From the NCBI GenBank assembly GCA_963842795.1, contig CAWJHV010000028.1, positions 59,484 through 123,483 on the forward strand: a stretch of DNA of 64,000 nt, given 5' to 3'. Source of the DNA: WHSW01 sp963842795. Lineage in GTDB: Bacteria; Actinomycetota; Thermoleophilia; Solirubrobacterales; 70-9. This document shows, one piece after another, positions 59,504 through 64,000 of this stretch. Position numbers and translations under genes: made by a program. A model generated the notes under the pieces. The model saw nothing but the letters and a program-made list of their open reading frames with translations, was not told the DNA's origin and did not search any database. Numbering within the stretch: position 1 is the stretch's first letter; the number at the start of each line of letters is the position of its first letter.

Positions 59504-62500
59504 GCTCTGCTCCTGACACGCGTCGGTTTCGGGGCGCCGGGCGCGCTCAGCGCCGGCTCGGCCGTACGGTCCGGGGATTCGTGGTCCCCGGGCGGTGCGA
59601 AGGCGATCTGGACCAGGGTCGGCTGGCGGCCGCGACGCACCAGCAGCCCGCGCCCGGGCGGCAGGTGGCGCGCTCGCCGTCCGCCGAGCAGCGGGCCCTC
59701 CTGGTGCTCGCCGCTCATGATCAGCCCCGGGGTCCCGAGCTCGGTGAGCCGCTGGTAGACGGGCTCGAAGGCGCTCCGGGCGGTGCCGCCGACGCGGCGT
59801 GCGAGGAGCAGGTGCAGGCCGAGGTCGCGCCCGTGGGGCAGCAGCTCGACCAGCCGGTCGAGCGGGTTCCCGGTGGCTGCGGGGACGAGGTCGTAGTCGT
59901 CGACGAGCAGGTAGTAACGGGGGCCCGACCAGGTCGGCCCGCGCAGCAACTCCTCGCGCGAGGTCTGCGGGCCGGGCATGCGCCCGCGGAGCTCGTCGAC
60001 GAGCTCGCCGACCGCGGCGGCGGCCATCTCGCCGTTGGCGGCGTAGGCGCGGGTGTGCTCGCCCTCGGCGAGGTCGATCAGCGACCGCCGGTAGTCGACG
60101 ATCACGAGCTGTGCGCGATCGGGTCCGGCGCCGGCGATCAGCCCTTGGGCGAACGCGCGCAGCAGCGAGCTCTTGCCGGCCTCCGAGTCGCCGAGGACGA
60201 GGAAGTGGGGATCGGCTCCGGCGAGGTCGAGGACGACCGGGTCGAGGCGCAGCTCGTCGACGCCGATGGGCACGCCTTCCCCCGTGCCCCCGCGCGGGAG
60301 GTCCCGGAGCTCGACGCGCATCGGCAGGATCGGAACCTCGCGCGCCGCGGGTCCCGTCCACAGCTCGGCGGCGCGACGCAGATCCGCCGTGGTCGGGCGC
60401 GCGGTCTGGAAATGCAGGCCCTCGGCGGTCAGCCCGCGGCCCGGGACGCCCTCGGGCACCGTCATGGCGATCCGCTTGCCGACCTCGGAGTCGACCGGGT
60501 CGTTGAGGCGAAGCTCGAACCGGCTGCCGAGGTTGTCGCGCAGGTTGGGCCGGATCTCGCCCCAGCGATTGGCGGAGACGGCCACGTGGACGCCGAAGTT
60601 GAGCCCGGCGTTGGCGATCTCCTCGACCTCGAGATCGAGGTCCTCGTACTCCCGCCGCAGCGCCGCCCAGTTGTCGATGAGCAGGAAGACGTCGGCGACC
60701 TCGTGACCCTCGAGGTCGCCGGCGGCACGGCGGGCGCGCAGGTCGCCCATCGAGGCGACGCCGAGGTCGCGGAAGAGCAGCTCGCGCTCGGCGATCAGCG
60801 CCCGGACGTGGCGCACGGTGCGCGCAACCTTGTCGCCGTCGAGCTTGCCGAACACGCCGCCGACGTGAGGGGCCTCGGCGAGCGGCGCGAGGCCGCCACC
60901 GCCGAGGTCGATCGCGTAGAGCTGCGCCTCCTCCGGGGTGAAGGTGCGGATCAGAGAGGCCGCCAACGTGCCGAGGAAGGTGCTCTTGCCCGTCTGCGGG
61001 GCGCCGGCGATCGCGATGTGGCCAGCCGCCCCGGCGAGATCGACGCGCGCCGGCTCGGTGGTCTGGCGGGTCGGGATGTCGACGAGCCCGAGCGGCACGG
61101 TGAGGTCGTCCCGCCCACCGTCGCGATCCCACCACGGTGGCTCGGTCGCCACGTCGTCGAGCGCCACGTCGGCCTCCAGCGGCGGTACCCAGACCTGGTG
61201 CACCGGGCCGCCGGCGTGGGCGTCGCGCAGGGCCGCGATCAGGGCGTCGAGGTCGCTCTGCTCCGCGCGGCGCTCGGGCTCGGGGGCCGCCGCCCCGCGG
61301 GGCGCCTCGGCCGAAAATGCCTCGACCGCCGTGGTCAGGGTCGGACCGCGATCGCGCCCGCGGTGCGCCGACGAGACGAGCGCGACCTTGAACCGCTGAT
61401 AGACGGAGGTGTCGACCTTGAGGTAGGCGGCGCCGGGAAACGGAGGTAGGAGGAAGGCGTCGGGCGTGCCGAGCACGATCTTGCTCTCGGCCGACGAGTA
61501 GGTCCGCAGGCAGAGCCGGTAGCGCAGATTGCTCTCCAGCCCCCGCAGGCGCCCCTCCTCGAGCCGCTGGGTCGAGAACAGCAGGTGCATTCCGAGGCTG
61601 CGCCCGACCCGCCCGATGCCGAGGAAGAGGTCGATGAACTCCGGCCGCGCGGCGAGCAGCTCGCTGAACTCGTCGATGATCACCAGCAGGTAGGGCATCG
61701 GGGCCAGGTCCGGGCGCTCGCGACGCCGCTCGCGGTACTGCTTGATGTCGTCCAGGCTGCCGGCGTCGAGCAGCATCTGCTGGCGGCGCTCCTGCTCGCC
61801 CAGCAGCGCCTCGCGCATCCGCTCGACCAGGCTCTCGTCCTGGGAGAGGTTGGTGATCACTCCCGCCGTGTGCGGCAGCTCGGCGAGCTCGGCGAACGCG
61901 GCGCCGCCCTTGTAGTCGATGAGCACGAAGGCGAGCGTCTCCGGCGGATGGTCGAGGGCCAGCCCGGCCACCAGGGTGCGCAGGAGCTCGCTCTTGCCCG
62001 ACCCGGTGGCGCCGACGATCAACCCGTGCGGGCCCATGCCGCCGTCGGCTGCCTGCTTGAGATCGAGGTCGACGCGCTCGCCCTCGCCCTCGATCCCGAT
62101 CGCGGCGCGCAGCTCCTCGCGGTGCGGGCGAGCGCGCCAGCGCCGGGCGATGTCGAGCGCCGTCACGTCGCGGGCGCCGAGCAGGTCGTAGAGGCGCACC
62201 TCATCGGCGAGGCTGCGGTGGGCCTCGCGGTCCTCGAGCTTCAGGGGCGCCAGCTCACGGGCGATCGCCTCGCAGATCCCCGGGTCCCCGCGATCCGGCC
62301 AAACACCCTCCCAGCGGCCGGTGCGCTCCCCGCGCTCCTCGACCACCGCGCTGCCGCCGGCCGAGATCACGCACCGCGCCTCGACCTCCGAGGGCTCCTC
62401 GTCCACCGAGCGGCTGAGCCAGACAATGGTCAGATTGAGCTCCGCCGCGCGCTCGATCGCCTGGCGCAGGATCGGCAGCCGCCCCGCCTCGCCGCTGGCC

Positions 62501-63549
62501 GAGAGCCCGTCGATGAAGAGGACCAGCTGCGGGGCCTCGATTCGCACCGCCCGGGAGCCCGCGCCCTGCTCGCGCAGGCGCTCGATCTGCTCCAGCCGGG
62601 GCCCGAGCTCGCCCTCGAGCAGCTGGGCGAGCCGCGCCGTCGACCCGGCCATCAACACCGGCGGGGGAACCAACCCGGGCACATCCTGGCGGGATCGGAC
62701 CTCCGCCCGCGCGTGCGGAAGCCATTTGAGCCAGCGCCACTCGTCGGCCTCGCCCTCGTCGTAGGCAGCGAGAATCCGCAGGTCGGCCGGGGCCCGGAAG
62801 GCGGCGAGCTGGGCGACAAGCGCGCGGGCGAGGGCGCGGGCGTCGTCGGCCACGCCGACGATCGAGACGATCCGCGCCGGCGCCAGGTCGAGCACCACGG
62901 GCACGTCGTTGACCTCGCGCCAGCGGCGCACGACCAGGCTCGCCTCGTCCTCGAGGTCGGTCTCGCGCTCGGTCAGCGGGTCGTCGGAGATCTCCAGCCG
63001 CAGCGGCCGCGCGTTGGCAACCGCGCCGCGCCCGAGCCGCAGCCGCAGGAAGTCGGCGTCGTCCGCGCGTCGCTCCCAGAGGTGGCGCCTGCGCATGACC
63101 ATGCCCCAGAGGCGCTCGTGATCGGGGTAGAGCCTGTCGGCGAACTCGCGCTGCAGCTCCGCGTCGTGCGCCAGGCGGTCTTCGGTGTCGCGCAGATAGG
63201 CGCGGTACTTGGCGCGATTGGAGCGCCGGCGCTTGCGCTCCGAGCGCACCTGCGCGTAGCGCATCGCGGCGACGATGACGATGCTGAGCGTGATCAGGCC
63301 GACCGCGAGATACATGTACATCTCGTTGCCGGAGATGAACGCGTAGCCGATCATCATCGAGCCGCCGAGCAGCGGAAACAGCCCGAACGCCAGCATCCCC
63401 GCACCCCCGCGCTCGGGCTTCGTCGGCGGGGTGACGACGCGCAGCTCGTCGTCCGGAGGCGGGTCGGGCCACGAGCGCGGCGGACGGTGAAACGACGCAG
63501 CGTCGGCCGCTTCCGTGGTCGCCTCGTGGTCTGCGGGTGCTCTCCCCAT
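59500..63549 (-). CDS. eccC: EccC-type FtsK/SpoIIIE ATPase of type VII secretion
   Basis: A 1349-residue, single-chain EccC. Two membrane helices lie at about 50-71 and 77-97. Three ATPase domains follow, with Walker A motifs GATGSGKS (513-520), GAPQTGKS (849-856) and GDSEAGKS (1120-1127). Domain 1 has a full Walker B (LLVIIDEF); domain 2 has LLIDNW and domain 3 LLVDDYD, both lacking the catalytic Glu position. That fits domain 1 as the active motor and domains 2-3 as substrate-binding, as in studied EccC proteins. Length matches EccCa plus EccCb of mycobacteria combined. The ATG follows AGGAAG and is divergent from the WXG100 gene. Confidence 0.95.
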   Translation of the reverse strand: MGRAPADHEATTEAADAASFHRPPRSWPDPPPDDELRVVTPPTKPERGGAGMLAFGLFPLLGGSMMIGYAFISGNEMYMYLAVGLITLSIVIVAAMRYAQVRSERKRRRSNRAKYRAYLRDTEDRLAHDAELQREFADRLYPDHERLWGMVMRRRHLWERRADDADFLRLRLGRGAVANARPLRLEISDDPLTERETDLEDEASLVVRRWREVNDVPVVLDLAPARIVSIVGVADDARALARALVAQLAAFRAPADLRILAAYDEGEADEWRWLKWLPHARAEVRSRQDVPGLVPPPVLMAGSTARLAQLLEGELGPRLEQIERLREQGAGSRAVRIEAPQLVLFIDGLSASGEAGRLPILRQAIERAAELNLTIVWLSRSVDEEPSEVEARCVISAGGSAVVEERGERTGRWEGVWPDRGDPGICEAIARELAPLKLEDREAHRSLADEVRLYDLLGARDVTALDIARRWRARPHREELRAAIGIEGEGERVDLDLKQAADGGMGPHGLIVGATGSGKSELLRTLVAGLALDHPPETLAFVLIDYKGGAAFAELAELPHTAGVITNLSQDESLVERMREALLGEQERRQQMLLDAGSLDDIKQYRERRRERPDLAPMPYLLVIIDEFSELLAARPEFIDLFLGIGRVGRSLGMHLLFSTQRLEEGRLRGLESNLRYRLCLRTYSSAESKIVLGTPDAFLLPPFPGAAYLKVDTSVYQRFKVALVSSAHRGRDRGPTLTTAVEAFSAEAPRGAAAPEPERRAEQSDLDALIAALRDAHAGGPVHQVWVPPLEADVALDDVATEPPWWDRDGGRDDLTVPLGLVDIPTRQTTEPARVDLAGAAGHIAIAGAPQTGKSTFLGTLAASLIRTFTPEEAQLYAIDLGGGGLAPLAEAPHVGGVFGKLDGDKVARTVRHVRALIAERELLFRDLGVASMGDLRARRAAGDLEGHEVADVFLLIDNWAALRREYEDLDLEVEEIANAGLNFGVHVAVSANRWGEIRPNLRDNLGSRFELRLNDPVDSEVGKRIAMTVPEGVPGRGLTAEGLHFQTARPTTADLRRAAELWTGPAAREVPILPMRVELRDLPRGGTGEGVPIGVDELRLDPVVLDLAGADPHFLVLGDSEAGKSSLLRAFAQGLIAGAGPDRAQLVIVDYRRSLIDLAEGEHTRAYAANGEMAAAAVGELVDELRGRMPGPQTSREELLRGPTWSGPRYYLLVDDYDLVPAATGNPLDRLVELLPHGRDLGLHLLLARRVGGTARSAFEPVYQRLTELGTPGLIMSGEHQEGPLLGGRRARHLPPGRGLLVRRGRQPTLVQIAFAPPGDHESPDRTAEPALSAPGAPKPTRVRSRA

Positions 63550-63708
63550 GATCGCTTCCTGCGGTCAGCGAACCCCCCGCGAGTGCGCGGGTTCGCGATT
63601 TCCTTTCGTCCCTCGGCTACCCGCTAGCCCGGCGATCCGAACGTTTGATCCGCCGCTACCCCGGGCATCACATCTGCGTAAGACCACAAGGGGAGCCAAG
63701 GAGAGGTC
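63550..63708. promoter_or_regulatory. Divergent control region of the type VII locus
   Basis: A 159-bp gap separates the divergent eccC and WXG100 genes and must hold at least two promoters. It includes a small hairpin (CCCGCG/CGCGGG) near 63580 and strong ribosome sites at both ends (AAGGAGAGG before WXG100). I could not assign promoter boxes with confidence. Confidence 0.4.
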
Positions 63709-64000
63709 ATGCCAGCCGGAAACATCCTCGTCACCCCGGAGCAGCTGCAGGGAATCTCGGGTCAGCTGAATTCGGGCGCGGCGAACATCGAGTCGATCAA
63801 CTCCCAGCTTCAGTCGCAGGTCGCGCCGCTGGGCTCGGAGTGGGCGGGCGTCGCCCAGGCGCGCTTCCAGGAGCTCTGGATGCAGTGGCAGCAGTCCTCG
63901 CGCCAGATCCAGGAGTCGCTGCACGGGATCAGCCAGCTGATGCAGCAGGCCGGCGTCAACTACGCCGACACCGAGCAGGCGATCGCGAGCTCGTTCAACC
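63709..64000 (+). CDS. WXG100 (ESAT-6-like) secreted protein, cut by window end
   Basis: The first 97 residues of a small helical-hairpin protein: ILVTPEQLQGISGQLNSGA, the turn motif WAG in LGSEWAGVAQARFQELW, and the second helix with ISQLMQQAGVNYADTEQAI. YADTE fits the YxxxD/E C-terminal secretion signal of type VII substrates. The usual length is about 100 residues, so only a few codons are missing. It is the probable substrate or partner of the divergent EccC translocase. ATG follows AAGGAGAGG. Confidence 0.94.
   Translation, partial: MPAGNILVTPEQLQGISGQLNSGAANIESINSQLQSQVAPLGSEWAGVAQARFQELWMQWQQSSRQIQESLHGISQLMQQAGVNYADTEQAIASSFN

Overview
The window is about 70 percent GC, with strongly GC-biased third codon positions, frequent GTG/TTG starts, many start/stop overlaps and clear AGGAGG-type ribosome sites. 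It looks like chromosome of a high-GC actinobacterium. The best lineage clues are a cell-surface protein opening with LTYANVVASLALFAALGG followed by Ala-Val-Thr/Lys-Leu-Ala decapeptide repeats, and an ESX-type (type VII) secretion locus. Together they suggest Thermoleophilia (Solirubrobacterales). That placement is inference from family knowledge, not from a database search.

Layout. 1-6617: a carbohydrate-utilisation locus with a lipoprotein sugar-binding protein (cut by the window edge), a GH4 glycosidase, two PfkB-type kinases, a DeoR regulator, a SIS isomerase and a divergent DUF2090-type aldolase. 6614-10232: an alpha/beta hydrolase and a lutABC-like lactate-oxidation operon. 10278-24255: mostly single housekeeping or accessory genes: the surface repeat protein, a WYL regulator divergent from two VOC proteins across a 27-bp palindrome, zwf, an ArsR/SRPBCC pair, a RibD/DHFR-like reductase, DoxX, hydrolases, a universal stress protein, a secreted sulfatase, a serine hydrolase, a DUF6812 protein, csaA and a zinc alcohol dehydrogenase.

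24315-39284: an SDR, then two adjacent peptide/opine-type ABC importers with three family-5 binding lipoproteins, four permeases and four ATPases. Each of the three binding-protein genes is followed by an inverted repeat. 39285-47121: a mostly empty stretch holding an unflagged 48-codon membrane-protein gene, then a DUF72 protein, a LysM/VanY peptidase behind a structured leader, an MMPL transporter, a membrane EAL protein, an APH(6)-like kinase, an arginase-fold protein with an altered metal motif and a long inverted repeat.

47122-57765: a membrane acyltransferase with an SGNH domain, a secreted beta-helix protein, a second ArsR/SRPBCC pair, a 2OG-Fe(II) oxygenase, an alpha/beta hydrolase, a LURP-one protein, a large cytoplasmic arylsulfatase divergent from a formylglycine-generating enzyme, and tRNA-Ser(CGA). 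57849-64000: a very basic small protein, then a type VII secretion module: a YukD-like/MinD-like fusion protein, an EccC triple-ATPase translocase and a divergent WXG100 substrate gene cut by the window end.

The most unusual points are the soluble ubiquitin-fold/MinD fusion next to EccC, the sugar locus with a stand-alone DUF2090 aldolase in place of a conventional aldolase, the inverted repeat after every binding-protein gene of the twin importers, a dispersed intergenic repeat, and the structured leader before the LysM peptidase. I saw no CRISPR array, prophage or insertion sequence.
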